NCBI GenBank assembly: GCA_964019425.1
Contig: OZ025812.1
Coordinates: 759,027 to 823,026, forward strand
Reading direction: 5' to 3'
Length of the DNA: 64,000 nucleotides
From: Flectonema sp. DT1601
Taxonomy: Eukaryota; Euglenozoa; Diplonemea; Diplonemida; Diplonemidae
The first letter of the stretch is position 1, and each line of letters starts with the position of its first letter. Of the stretch, positions 22,873 through 33,603 are shown in pieces. The notes below the pieces were generated by a model. That model searched no databases. It saw only the letters and a program-made list of their open reading frames with translations, and was not told where the DNA came from. The translations under genes were made by a program, and so were the position numbers.

Positions 22873-23651
22873 TCAGTCATTCCTTTTTTTTGCGAACAAA
22901 AAACACCATTTTCTCACCGCCTGAGCAAGGTTACACGATATGTTACTTTTGCTCGATTTTTTATTTTTTGGAATCGGGGAGGGTGCGATCTGTAAAATTA
23001 GGCATAGGGATATACTTTTAAACATGGTAAGTGCTGCTAAAAAGAGATAAACGTCTCTTTGCAAGATTTCCTTGGTACTACTCAATGATAAATATTAATC
23101 CCAGACCTGGAATGGAAAGATCGAGAAAATCTGAGTAAAAAACACCCCTAATTTTTTTTTTTTACTATTTTTTTTCCCTTCTCCCGAACTCAGGAGATAT
23201 GCACCTTTTTGCTAACTAATCAACCCTAGTAGCAATTATGTAAGGAAAATGTTGCATCTATATAAAGAAAATGTTTTCATTAAGTATCAAAGTAGGTCCA
23301 AAAAGACAGGTAGTAAAAATCTGCCTCACCGGCACATGCTGAGTACTCTTTAATATATTTTTGCTCGATTATTTTTTCTCTGAATCCCGCTGGGTCAGCA
23401 GTGTAAAATTAGACCCTTCGATTAATTTTTAGTTTTGGTACTTGTCCACGGCTGAGCTGATTTAGTAAACCACAAAATCTCTTTTCTCAATTCGGGAGAC
23501 AAGTATGTGATGCCAACCTCCCGATTTCGGACGGAAATGAACCCAACGATGCAGCGCATTAAAATGCCGCTTCGATCGAAATTTTTACAATTTTTTTTTG
23601 AAAATTTTTTTCAGTGTCCAGAATTTGTTCGCAAAAAAAAGGAATGACTGA
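22873..23651 (+). mobile_element. MITE with TCAGTCATTCC inverted ends, copy 1
   Basis: A 779-base element with long, almost perfect terminal inverted repeats. They start TCAGTCATTCC, continue with a T-run, GCGAAC and AAA, and read back at 23623-23651. It sits in TATATA with a TA (or TATA) target duplication. Ends beginning (T)CAGT with a TA duplication are typical of Tc1/mariner/pogo-type MITEs. The longest internal frame, 70 codons on the minus strand, resembles no transposase. Confidence 0.85.
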
Positions 23652-23714
23652 TATATATTTTTTTTTTTTTTTTTTTTTTCATGTTTGATTATTTCCTCTT
23701 CATTTTTTTTTTTC

Positions 23715-23745
<31 letters not shown>

Positions 23746-23845
23746 CCTCTGCCTCTCTCTTAATTCTGTTCGTTTCTTTGAAACGAAAATTCATTTGAAT
23801 ATTATTCCTTGGTCAGCAACCATCATTGTCGCCCTTTGGGCCTGT
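23652..23845 (+). repeat. TR block, inner half
   Basis: Continuation of TR after the MITE, from the TATATA side to GGGCCTGTT. Confidence 0.8.
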
Positions 23846-23936
23846 TAAAAAAAATAAAAATAAAAAGAAAGTTTACATCGGGAATAGGGCAGGAGCCAAA
23901 AGCTCCCAGTCCGTTACTTCCCACTTTATCGAAATT
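23846..23936 (-). repeat. IE block, copy 4
   Basis: IE joined to the 3' side of module B copy 2. On the minus strand it starts AATTTCGATAAAGTGGG. Confidence 0.75.
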
Positions 23937-24325
23937 CAACCGACACCGAAGACCAGAAGAGCAAGGAGCAGCCCACCCCGGACGGGGACAAGTAGCTCCG
24001 ATGTCTCCACAAACGATACCGAAGATACCCGACCGACATGTGACCACGCACCGCCGTTGCAAAAGGGACCAAGGGTCAAATGCTGGTTGTTCGGCGGTAT
24101 CGCGCACTTCTTCGGCGAGGGTGTCTGCTAGTTCTCCGGCGGCATCATGTTCTACTTCGGTAAGAATATCCGCTGGTTCTTCGGAGGCATCGCGTACTTC
24201 CCCGGTGAGGGTGTCTGTCTGTTCTCCAGGGGCATCATATACTTCTTCCTTGAGGGTGTTTACTGTATCTTCGGAGGCATCGTGTTCACCTTTCTCCGGC
24301 GGGTCTATGGTTGCAACTATCGTCC
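23937..24325 (-). repeat. Acidic-repeat tail of module B copy 2
   Basis: Minus-strand acidic minisatellite like 18743-19158, then about 130 bases (23940-24070) of unrelated GC-rich sequence up to IE. The open frame runs on through IE to 23823. Confidence 0.65.
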
Positions 24326-25822
24326 TTAGACTGGCTGACGGCAGGGGACTGCCTTCGGTGGGCAAATCTGTCGGTTTAGTGACTGGTGTGGCGCTGGCCG
24401 TGGCATCTTCCAATTCCTGACTTGCATTCGGCGGTGGGATGTCGGTTTCCTTTGGCTCCGGCTTACTCTGGCCGACATTGCAGTTTCAACAGGTGAGGCG
24501 GTCGGCGCTACATTTTCTATCTCCGTCGTGACCGTCGGGTTCCGTTGGTTATCTACTACTGGGGGGCCTTCTGAAGTCACTGAGTCTTCTCGGGCCACTT
24601 CAGGTGCGGACGTCTTCGGCTTCTTCACTGATACAGGCTCGTCTTGCGAATCTGAACCAGGGGACCACTGCTTCTTGCTCCTCGGACTGGCCGATGGCGT
24701 TGGGCTTCTATCGGGGTCGGCTATGGCGGGCGGTGGATGGTCTGCCTCAGCCTTTGGTTTTTTGACCGAGGCAGACTCTCCCTGCGAATCGGAATCTGGG
24801 GATCTCGGTTTCTTGGTTAACCGTAATCCCAGCTTCCCTTCCAGTTCTGAGGTACGTCTCAACACGTCCATCAGCGAGCAGTAATCTCGAGAGGACACCT
24901 CTTCCGCCTTGAACTGCGCACAGTTGTTGGCGACGTTTGGTGTGTTGAGGAAGCTCCATGTGTCCGGCACAGCCCCCGCCAGTCCCGTCCGTGTTGTCGC
25001 ACTCCACGTGTTCATATTTCCTCTGCAACTCCAGGTGGCATTTCTATCCTGTTGACTCATCTTCTGTATCCCCTTGAGGGCAGCATAGTAGGAGGCTAGC
25101 CCGAGGTCTGCAGTGTCGAGCGTCGCACCCCAGCTGGCCGTCAACTTGTGCAGTTGCGTGTCCAACAGGCAGGCGGCCGCCCCCGTCCTCCCAGTGTTCA
25201 AGTTCCTATGACTGGCAAAGAATAGGCACATGCGAGGCGAGTCCTGTTGAGGTCCCCCTGCCATGTGGTCCCACCAGTATAGAGAGGCTTCCAATCGCGA
25301 GTTGAAGGCCTTGTACCGGCTTCTGGTGAACTCGTTTACCATCGAGCTCGCTTCGCGCCAGCAGTCGTACAGACCGGACTTTCGGCCCCTGACTACTGCG
25401 TACCATTTGCTGCCCGGCGGTGGAGCGACTTTGGTATCCCCTGATGGTGGGTTGTACCTCTCGACAAATCGCTGGGCCGACTCGCGGAGGACGAATCTTT
25501 GGTGGACGGCGCCTCTGTATTTGTGCACCTCCCTCTTCGTTTCCTCCCACGTGGTATAGACTCCCGGGGATCTGCCTTCGGCGACTCCGTAGAAGAAAGA
25601 TGGCTTCCTGTTGGAGGGTGCTAAAATCCGTCTTGGATCCTGGGTGGAGGAGGGTAGCTGCTCTCGTCTCAGGTACAGGGCGACGCAAGGCTTTACTTGT
25701 GTGACCTTCGACGTGTAGATTCCCTCAGCAGAATCGTCTTGTTTCAGCCATCCCCCCCTTCCATTTGTCGTATACGACACATAGTGTCCCGAGACCTCGT
25801 TAAATCTGACGTGTTGGATCAT
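24326..25822 (-). CDS. Module B copy 2: USP His-box, two hybrid-binding domains, RNase H-like fold
   Basis: An inverted, nearly identical copy of 17546-18742 with a longer open frame (498 codons). Residues 12-17 are GHYVSY. Hybrid-binding domains lie at about 77-122 and 140-183, and the RNase H-like region at about 198-305. A long Lys/Pro/Ser-rich tail follows, carrying two SPGSDSQ-type units and KKPK clusters suggestive of nuclear import. The segment is bounded on both sides by inverted IE-TR blocks (23652-23936 and 26611-26903), as if these were its terminal repeats. Function is inferred from domain patterns only. Confidence 0.7.
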   Translation of the reverse strand: MIQHVRFNEVSGHYVSYTTNGRGGWLKQDDSAEGIYTSKVTQVKPCVALYLRREQLPSSTQDPRRILAPSNRKPSFFYGVAEGRSPGVYTTWEETKREVHKYRGAVHQRFVLRESAQRFVERYNPPSGDTKVAPPPGSKWYAVVRGRKSGLYDCWREASSMVNEFTRSRYKAFNSRLEASLYWWDHMAGGPQQDSPRMCLFFASHRNLNTGRTGAAACLLDTQLHKLTASWGATLDTADLGLASYYAALKGIQKMSQQDRNATWSCRGNMNTWSATTRTGLAGAVPDTWSFLNTPNVANNCAQFKAEEVSSRDYCSLMDVLRRTSELEGKLGLRLTKKPRSPDSDSQGESASVKKPKAEADHPPPAIADPDRSPTPSASPRSKKQWSPGSDSQDEPVSVKKPKTSAPEVAREDSVTSEGPPVVDNQRNPTVTTEIENVAPTASPVETAMSARVSRSQRKPTSHRRMQVRNWKMPRPAPHQSLNRQICPPKAVPCRQPV

Positions 25823-26610
25823 TCCAGTCAGGGTGTAGAGGCGGCTCGATGCGTCTATGAAGGATTCTGGAAGGGTGACTTCATCGGGTTTGGTATTGGT
25901 GCGCCGGGAGGACCCGCACTAGCCGCCACAATTCCATTCTTGCCAGCTGATCCGGTCGGAGCCCCAACCGCAACATCCACCGGAAGACCAGAGGTAGCGG
26001 AGCCACTATTAGACCATAACAAACCGCGGGGGAAAAAAGACCTAGAATCTAACCTGCACACTGGCCCGATCGCAACATACGTTGGAGAGACACCGTGGAA
26101 GGAAGCCTCCCTGTCTAGGCCAGACTCTGCCGCCCTACACCCTCCTGGCCCAACTATATCTTTCGCCGGAGGACAGCAGGAACCGGAGTCGGTCCCGGGA
26201 AGACCCCTGAGTCCACAGAAGGAGCCATCACTCACGTGGAGTTTGGACCCTACTGCGGACTGTATGCCACGGAACGCATTAAACACCACGCTGGAAACGC
26301 CAAGGGAACTGTTATACCCCGAGATGGACGCGGACCCGACCGAAATAGTGATGGAATCTTTGATGCACGCAGACGAGGTCCCGATCCACGTAGGCCTAAG
26401 ACACCTCGTAATGCCGATCACCGACCAACAGTACATGAACCCCGGGAGTTCAGCACCAGCGCGGGTATCCATACTACCCGAGGCTCTCTTCCTGTTGCAA
26501 TGATCCAGGAGGTGCCCCGGAGAACGCGCAGTCTTCGAACCCCGAGTGTCGAGAACTAGAACGGGACGCCGGACAGGACGAGACATCGGTTACGGCAGCA
26601 GCGAAAGCTG
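25823..26610. other. Module B copy 2, upstream region with an opposite open stretch
   Basis: GC-rich sequence between the module B start and the right-hand IE. A plus-strand open stretch (to 26503) and a minus-strand one (to 26586) overlap. The plus-strand reading ends with an acidic segment and a DQQYMNPGSS stretch that looks coding, but I do not recognise it. Compared with copy 1, about 925 bases are absent here. A divergent second gene reading towards 26611 is possible. Confidence 0.4.
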
Positions 26611-26700
26611 AATTTCGATAAAGTGGGAAGTAACGGACTGGGAGCTTTTGGCTCCTGCCCTATTCCCGATGTAAACTTTCTTTTTATTTTTTATTTTTTT
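26611..26700 (+). repeat. IE block, copy 5
   Basis: IE in plus orientation, starting AATTTCGATAAAGTGGG after module B copy 2 upstream sequence, and continuing into TR. Confidence 0.75.
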
Positions 26701-26903
26701 TAACAGGCCCAAAGGGCGACAATGATGGTTGCTGACCAAGGAATAATATTCAAATGAATTTTCGTTTCAAAGAAACGAACAGAATTAAGAGAGAGGCAGA
26801 GAAAAAAAAAAAAAAAAAAAAAGAAGAAAGAAAAGAAAGAAAGAAAAAAAAAATATGAAGAGGAAATAATCAAACATGAAAAAAAAAAAAAAAAAAAATA
26901 TAC
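26701..26903 (+). repeat. TR block, inner half
   Basis: TR from AACAGGCCC to the TATA site, where it is replaced by the USP-like coding sequence of module B copy 3. The breakpoint is the same TR position that carries MITEs in other copies. Confidence 0.75.
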
Positions 26904-27560
26904 ATAAATACAGGTGGGGTCCCAGAGTACCTACATCCTCCCTTCGTACCATTTGAAGCAGGTCTGGAGGGATTCAGAATCTCGGGAACTCCTGCTATAT
27001 TCTGAACGCAGCGCTCCAGTGCCTATGCAAGGGCATGCCTCTACCAGATTGCAGCAAATCGTCTGAACACCTGGCAGCCTGTGTCTTATGCAATCTGCGG
27101 GAACTGAAGCGTTCAGGGTCTGGTTCCGCTGCGAAGAAACTATGGGAGTGGGTGAAACCACGCTGCGGACCAGGACAATCAGAAGCTGAACACGCACTGT
27201 CACAGCTGCTCGAAGCGATCGAGGAGATGGGAGCACCACCAGTCGACTGTAACGCAGCCCCGCACGTGTCGAGTCTGTGAAGACACACACACGAAACGGA
27301 ATAGAACACCCATCCTCCGACTGAACCCTGGCCAAACGCAAGCCGCAGCCTGTGCTACAACGTCGACCAGCCCGGCGGACTTTGTCTGCCCGATTTGCAA
27401 GTCGAGCTCAGCGACGGTCACTACATCGGTAGACGAGTTAGCCCGATCACTGTTCTTTGGATTCAACGAGGGACATTTCGGAGATCCCGAAGCCAAAGAA
27501 AAGGTCAGCATACCGGCATCCTTCGTAGACACTTCGAGCCGCCTGTACACCCTGACTGGA
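26904..27560 (+). other. Module B copy 3: USP Cys-box and zinc-ribbon region
   Basis: Two open stretches with hallmarks of a ubiquitin-specific protease (C19). One (about 26960-27280) contains NLGNSCY then LNAALQCL, matching the Cys-box (GNTCYxNxxLQxL) with the catalytic Cys at 26993-26995. The next (27243-27560) has CRVC and, about 130 bases on, CPIC, matching the finger zinc ribbon, then SRLYTLTGVIQH leading into the His-box frame at 27561. Copies 1 and 2 lack the Cys-box part. I treat the module as a decayed element and do not claim one continuous product. Confidence 0.7.
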
Positions 27561-29057
27561 GTGATCCAACACACCAGACACAGCGAGTCTTCGGGTCATT
27601 ATGTATCGTACACGAGAAACGGAAGGGGGGGATGGCTGATTCAGGATGACTCGACCGAAAGAATTTACACATCGGAAGTCACCCAACTGAGTCCCTGTGT
27701 CGCCCTGTACTTGAGACGAGAACAACCTTCCTCCGGCGCACCGAAATCAAGATGGAAACCAGCACCCTTTGACAGGAAACCAACCTTCTACTACGGAGTC
27801 GCGGAAGGCAGATCCCCAGGAGTGTACACCACATGGGAGGAAACGAAGAGGGAGGTGTCCAACTATAGGGGCGCCGTCCACAAAAGATTCGTCCTGCGGG
27901 AGTCAGCCCAGCGATTCGTGGAGAGATACAACCCTCCGAAAGGGGGACCTGTAGTCACACCACCGCCAGGTGACAAATGGTACGCAGTGGTCAGGGGCCG
28001 AAAGACGGGTCTGTACGACTGCTGGCGGGAAGCGAGCTCGATGGTGAACGGGTACAGCAAAAACCAGTACAAGGCCTTCGACTCGCGGGAAGAAGCCTCT
28101 CTGTATTGGTGGGACCACATGGCAGGAGGACCCCAGCAGGACTCTCCTCGCATGTGCCTTTTCTTCGCCAGTCACAAGAACTCGGCCACCGGGAAGACGG
28201 GAGCGGCTGCCTGCCTGTTAGACACGCTCCTACACAAACTGACGGCTAGCTGGGTCGCGACACTCGACACCGCAGACCTCGGATCGGCCTCTTACTACGC
28301 CGCCCTCAAGGGAATCCAGGAGGTGAGTCAGCGGAATAGGAACACCACCTGGAGCTGCAGAGGAGACATGAGCGCATGGAGCGTGACGTCACGGACGAGA
28401 CTTGTTGGAGCTGTACCGGCCACATGGAGCTTTCTTGACCAGCCGAATGTCAACAACAACTGTGCGCAGTTTAAGGCTGAGGAGGCGTCCTCCCAAGAAT
28501 GTTACTCACTGACGGATGTGCAGAGACGAGTCACGGACCTGGAAAGAGAGTTGGGAGTGAGCCTGACCCCGGAGCGGGTGACGGGTCCAGAAGAAACGCC
28601 GGCGAAGCCAGTCCAGCAGAGCAAGAAGCCGAGATCACCTGACTCTGATCCGCAGGCAGAATCCACCTCTGCCAAAAAACCGAAAGCTGAGGCAGACCGT
28701 CCATCGCTTACCGCAGCCGACCCTGATGGAAGCCCGAGGTCAACGGCCAGCCCGAAGAATAAGAAGCAATGGTCCCCTGGCTCAGACTCACAAGACGAGC
28801 CCGTACCATTGAAGAAGCCGAAGACATCTGTTTCGGAGGTGGCCCAGGAAGCTACAGACCCTCCGGAGAAAGTAGGACTCGATTCCTCCGAAGAACCAGC
28901 TAACACCCACATGGAAGGGGAGCATGCCTCCGGAGAACTAGCAGACACCTTCACCAAGGAAGTGCGTGATACCTCCGATGAACCAGCAGACAGCCTCACC
29001 AACGAAGAACATGATGCCGCCGTAGAACCAGCAGGCACCCTCACGGAAGGAGAAGAG
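27561..29057 (+). CDS. Module B copy 3: USP His-box, two hybrid-binding domains, RNase H-like fold, acidic tail
   Basis: This frame is open from 27243 and reads through IE to a stop at 29171. GHYVSY with GGWLIQDD is at residues 12-33 from the ATG at 27561. Hybrid-binding domains are at about 77-122 and 140-183, and the RNase H-like region at about 198-305. A basic tail follows, then acidic DxxEEPAD-type repeats (28860-29050) in the same frame, showing that the acidic tail belongs to this protein. It differs from copies 1 and 2 at many positions throughout, so it is an older paralogue. USP domains remove ubiquitin; hybrid-binding domains bind RNA/DNA hybrids. How the two would cooperate is unknown. 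Confidence 0.72.
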
Positions 29058-29145
29058 AATTTCGATAAAGTGGGAAGTAACGGACTGGGAGCTTTTGGCT
29101 CCTGCCCTATTCCCGATGTAAACTTTCTTTTTATTTTTATTTTTT
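29058..29145 (+). repeat. IE block, copy 6
   Basis: IE starting AATTTCGATAAAGTGGG directly after the acidic tail of module B copy 3. Confidence 0.75.
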
Positions 29146-29336
29146 TTAACAGGCCCAAAGGGCGACAATGATGGTTGCTGACCAAGGAATAATATTCAAT
29201 TGAATTTTCGTTTCAAAGAAACGAACAGAATTAAGAGAGAGGCAGAGAAAAAAAAAAAATAAAAAGAAAGAAAAGAAAAGAAAAAAAAAAAAATGAAGAG
29301 GAAATAATCAAACATGAAAAAAAAAAAAAATATATA
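29146..29336 (+). repeat. TR block, inner half
   Basis: TR from AACAGGCCC to the TATATA site, interrupted by the second MITE. Confidence 0.8.
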
Positions 29337-30114
29337 TCAGTCATTCCTTTTTTTTGCGAACAAAAAACACCATTTTCTCACCGCCTGAGCAAGGTTACAC
29401 GATATGTTACTTTTGCTCGATTTTTTATTTTTTGGAATCGGGGAGGGTGCGATCTGTAAAATTAGGCATAGGGATATACTTTTAAACATGGTAAGTGCTG
29501 CTAAAAAGAGATAAACGTCTCTTTGCAAAATTTCCTTGGTACTACTCAATGATAAATATTAATCCCAGACCTGGAATGGAAAGATCGAGAAAATCTGAGT
29601 AAAAAACACCCCTAATTTTTTTTTTTCACTATTTTTTCCCCCTTCTCCCGCACTCAAGAGATATGCACCTTTTTACTAACAAATCAACCCTAGTAGCAAT
29701 TATGTAAGGAAAATGTTGCATCTGTGGTGGTGATAATGATCATTAAGTATCAAAGTAGGTCCAAAAAGACAGGTAGTAACAATCTGCCTCACCGGCACAT
29801 GCTTAGTACTCTTTAATATATTTTTGCTCGATTATTTTTTCTCTGGATCCCGCTGGACCAGCAGTGTAAAATTAGAACCTTCGATTAATTTTTAGTTTTG
29901 GTACTTGTCCACGGCTGAGCTGATTTAGTAAACCACAAAATCTCTTTTCTCAATTCGGGTGACAAGTATGTGATGCCAACCTCCCGATTTCGGACGGAAA
30001 TGAACCCAATGATGCAGCGCATTAAAATGCCGCTTCGATCGAAAATTTTACAATTTTTTTTTGAAAATCTTTTTCAATGTCCAAAATTTGTTCGCAAAAA
30101 AAAGGAATGACTGA
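29337..30114 (+). mobile_element. MITE with TCAGTCATTCC inverted ends, copy 2
   Basis: A 778-base element closely similar to 22873-23651, with the same terminal inverted repeats and the same TATATA target position in TR. Relative to TR it lies in the opposite orientation to copy 1. The main difference between copies is a short patch near 29723-29742. Confidence 0.85.
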
Positions 30115-30236
30115 TATATATAAATAAAAAACGTTGTATGAAAAAGGAAAAAAAAAGAAAAAAAAAGACCAGAAAAGGAAAGAGAAAATGAAAAGGTATA
30201 ATATTATTGTGGGGATATGAGGGATAGCAGGGAGAT

Positions 30237-30240
<4 letters not shown>
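30115..30240 (-). repeat. TR block, outer half
   Basis: Outer half of TR after the MITE, ending GATGCTC and a T-run, followed by the array. Confidence 0.8.
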
Positions 30241-30275
<35 letters not shown>

Positions 30276-31867
30276 TTATTATTTAAAAAAAGGAAACAAT
30301 CAGTTTAGCGTCTCAATCAGGACGGAAAATAGAAATTAATCGACATAGTTGATCGATAAAAAAAACAATGATAACATTGTTTATTCCTTTTTTTTATTTT
30401 AAATTCTTTTTATTTATTTTTTAAAGAAAAAAAACGGAAAATAGAAATTAGTCAACAAAGTCGAACAATAAAAAAAAACAATGATAACATTGTTTATTCT
30501 TTTTTTTTTTATTTTTTTTATATTCTTTTTTATTAATTTTGAAAAAAAAAACAATCAGTTTAGCGTCTTGACCAGGACGGAAAATAGAAAGTAATCGACA
30601 TAGTCGATCGATAAAAAAAACAATGATAACATTGTTTATTCTTTTTTTTTATTTTAAATTCTTTTTATTTATTTTTTAAAGAAAAAAAACGGAAAATAGA
30701 AATTAGTCAACAAAGTCGAACAATAAAAAAAAACAATGATAACATTGTTTATTCTTTTTTTTTTTATTTTTTTTATATTCTTTTTTATTAATTTTGAAAA
30801 AAAAAACAATCAGTTTAGCGTCTTGACCAGGACGGAAAATAGAAAGTGATCGACATAGTCGATCGATAAAAAAACAATGATAACATTGTTTATTCTTTTT
30901 TTTTATTTTAAATTCTTTTTATTTATTTTTTAAAGAAAAAAAACGGAAAATAGAAATTAGTCAACAAAGTCGAACAATAAAAAAAAACAATGATAACATT
31001 GTTTATTCTTTTTTTTTTTATTTTTTTTATATTCTTTTTTATTAATTTTGAAAAAAAAAACAATCAGTTTAGCGTCTTGACCAGGACGGAAAATAGAAAG
31101 TGATCGACATAGTCGATCGATAAAAAAACAATGATAACATTGTTTATTCTTTTTTTTTATTTTAAATTCTTTTTATTTATTTTTTAAAGAAAAAAAACGG
31201 AAAATAGAAATTAGTCAACAAAGTCGAACAATAAAAAAAAACAATGATAACATTGTTTATTCTTTTTTTTTTTTTTTTTTTTTTTTAATATTCTTTTTTA
31301 TTAATTTTGAAAAAAAAAACAATCAGTTTAGCGTCTTCTTGACCAGGACGGAAAATAGAAAGTGATCGACATAGTCGATCGATAAAAAAAAACAATGCTA
31401 ACATTGTTTATTCTTTTTTTTTTTTTTTTAAATTCTTTTTATTTATTTAGAAAAAACAATCAGTTTAGCGTCTTGACCAGGACGGAAAATAGAAATTAGT
31501 CGACAAAGTCGATCGATAAAAAAACAATGATAACATTGTTTATTCTTTTTTTTTTTTTTTTAAAATTCTTTTTATTTATTTAGAAAAAACAATCAGTTTA
31601 GCGTCTTGACCAGGACGGAAAATAGAAAGTGATTGACATAGTCGATCGATAAAAAAACAATGATAACATTGTTTATTCTTTTTTTTTTTTTTTTTTTTTT
31701 TTAAATCCTTTTTATTATTTTATAAAGAAAAAACAATCAGTTTAGCGTCTTGACCAGGACGGAAAATAGAAAGTGATCGACATAGTCGATCGATAAAAAA
31801 AAACAATGCTAACATTGTTTATTCTTTTTTTTTTTTTTTTTTTTTTTAATATTCTTTTTTATTTATT
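30241..31867 (-). repeat. Hairpin array, inverted, about 12 units
   Basis: Twelve units read on the minus strand. Up to about 31.3 kb tailed (GTCTTGACCAGGACGG) and untailed units alternate very regularly, so the repeating unit is a dimer of about 250 bases. Several dimers look identical, suggesting recent expansion. A piggyBac copy interrupts it at 31868. Confidence 0.88.
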
Positions 31868-31871
31868 TTAA

Positions 31872-33599
31872 CCCTTTAAGCCCTGAAGGCCACTATAGTG
31901 GCCTTTCGCGTTTTTTTTTTTTTGACAAAGGGGAAAAATGTACCTTGTGAGTACAAGGGTGGAGCCAGAGCTGCCCAAAAACGACAAATTTTATGTGGGA
32001 TCGTGCTGCAAAAATCACCAGCTTTTTCTGAGAAAAAGTTCATTTTTTTTTTTCTGCACTGGGAACAGTCTTAGCCAGGTTGCCCATGACTATCCCATGT
32101 TTTCAGCCAAAAATTAAAATCCCTAAAACTATTTCCATCGAAAATGATTCAGTAGGGTCACCTATCCCAGATTCGGGTGCTCCTGAGTCTTCTTCGAGCG
32201 ATGAAAAGAGTACAATAGAGCCAAGCATTTCCCCTCTGAAATGGAGCAAGAAAATCACCAAGGTAAGACGACACACGTTTCGGCGGTCCTTGCAGGACAT
32301 GTCAGACCTGAAATTGATGAAGGAACTGCAGAAATTTGAACTTGTGTTCACCCCAAAGGTGATGAGATGATTTCGCACTGCAGCAACAACTAGGCACTCA
32401 ATCTTAACGTAGCTGAACTCAAACTCTCTTTAGGACTCAATATCCTCGTGGGTCTCTGTGATAAGCCAAATATCTCAGATTACCCTAAGATTACAGGAAC
32501 GGTACATCAGACCCAGCGTACACACCCCACTTCGCTTCCTGAGATCGGTTCCTCTAAATTCGAACCAATCTAAAGTTTTACACTGTCACCAACCCCGTAC
32601 CTACTGACAAGCTCTACAAAATCCGCAGCTTTTGGGAAACAATAGTTCCCAAATAGTCCGAGATCAATAAGGCGGAGGCGCAGGGACGGGTGGAGAAGTT
32701 CTCTGCCTCGTACTTTCAGTCCTAGCACAATGTGCATCACATAAATTCAGGGACAATCCAAAAGAAGTACATGTCTTCAGCACATTGCCTCTCGAGGAGA
32801 ATTATGAGACAGCCACGTGATGGACTAAAATAAGGATATCTATCAAAAAGTGACTATCGACTTACCGGTACAGATCCATCAGTACAACAAACTGATGGGT
32901 GGTGTTAACCTCGTAGACGGTATCAGGGGGAAGGCAAGAAGAACTCTGATGACAAAACGCTGGACCCTGAAAGTCTTTCACTACTTGTTAGAGATTTCTA
33001 TCTTCAATGTTTTCACCCTCCAAAAGAAGTCTGAAAAAGACGTCGGGACATATGCTCAGTTCAAAAAGAGGCTATGTTCTCAACTTATTGATCACGGAAC
33101 ACACCAAACTCACACAAAATGTCACTACCTACGAAAATTCGGTATTTTTGGGGACTGCAGTTCACGGATTTGTTCTCAAAAAAAGTAAGGTCATCGATTT
33201 CTTGTTCAAAAAGCGAGGTTTTCTTATGCATGGATCCCTGCTTCAAACAATATCACGAAAATATTGACAAGTATTCAGCCCCTGTTTGCAACAACCATAC
33301 CTTTGCTACGCACAATCATATCCCACCGAAAAACATGAAACGGAAGCACTCTACTCCTACAACATTGCCAAAATCAAAGCGAACCCAGGGGTCCTAAGTA
33401 ACTGTGTTTTTTTAGGCTGTTGTTGCATTTTCTCAAGTTATTTTGGCCCCCTTGCGGGCTGACCTCAGTTTTTTTTCAATGCGCGGGGGGGTGTCTTTCA
33501 CCCTGTAATTTTTTTGTATTTTTCCCCACACCCCTTTTCCCCTTTGTCAAATTTTTCGATTTTTCTCAAAAACAGGGTTTTTGGCCTCTTATTAGAGGG
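31872..33599 (+). mobile_element. Decayed piggyBac transposon inserted at TTAA
   Basis: Flanked by TTAA on both sides (31868-31871 and 33600-33603), with ends CCCT and AGGG. A perfect 20-base palindrome, AAGGCCACTATAGTGGCCTT, lies just inside the left end. A subterminal inverted pair (GACAAAGGGGAAAA near 31923, its complement near 33537) supports a true element. Transposase similarity is spread over several frames in 32.0-33.4 kb, so it is defective. Confidence 0.85.
32850..33188 (+). pseudogene. piggyBac transposase fragment
   Basis: An open stretch of 112 codons with the YNKLMGGVNLVDG motif, characteristic of the C-terminal part of the piggyBac transposase catalytic domain. It is followed by the R...KRWTLKVFHYLLEIS helix and NVF. 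Neighbouring frames carry the C-terminal and N-terminal remnants (for example 32080-32370). No intact transposase frame remains. Confidence 0.8.
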
Positions 33600-33603
33600 T
33601 TAA

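Noticed and set aside
17546-29057. Module B as a caulimovirus-like relic, because of the viroplasmin-type domain
   Set aside because: The domain is the general RNase H1 hybrid-binding domain; no capsid, movement, protease or reverse transcriptase of that family is attached.
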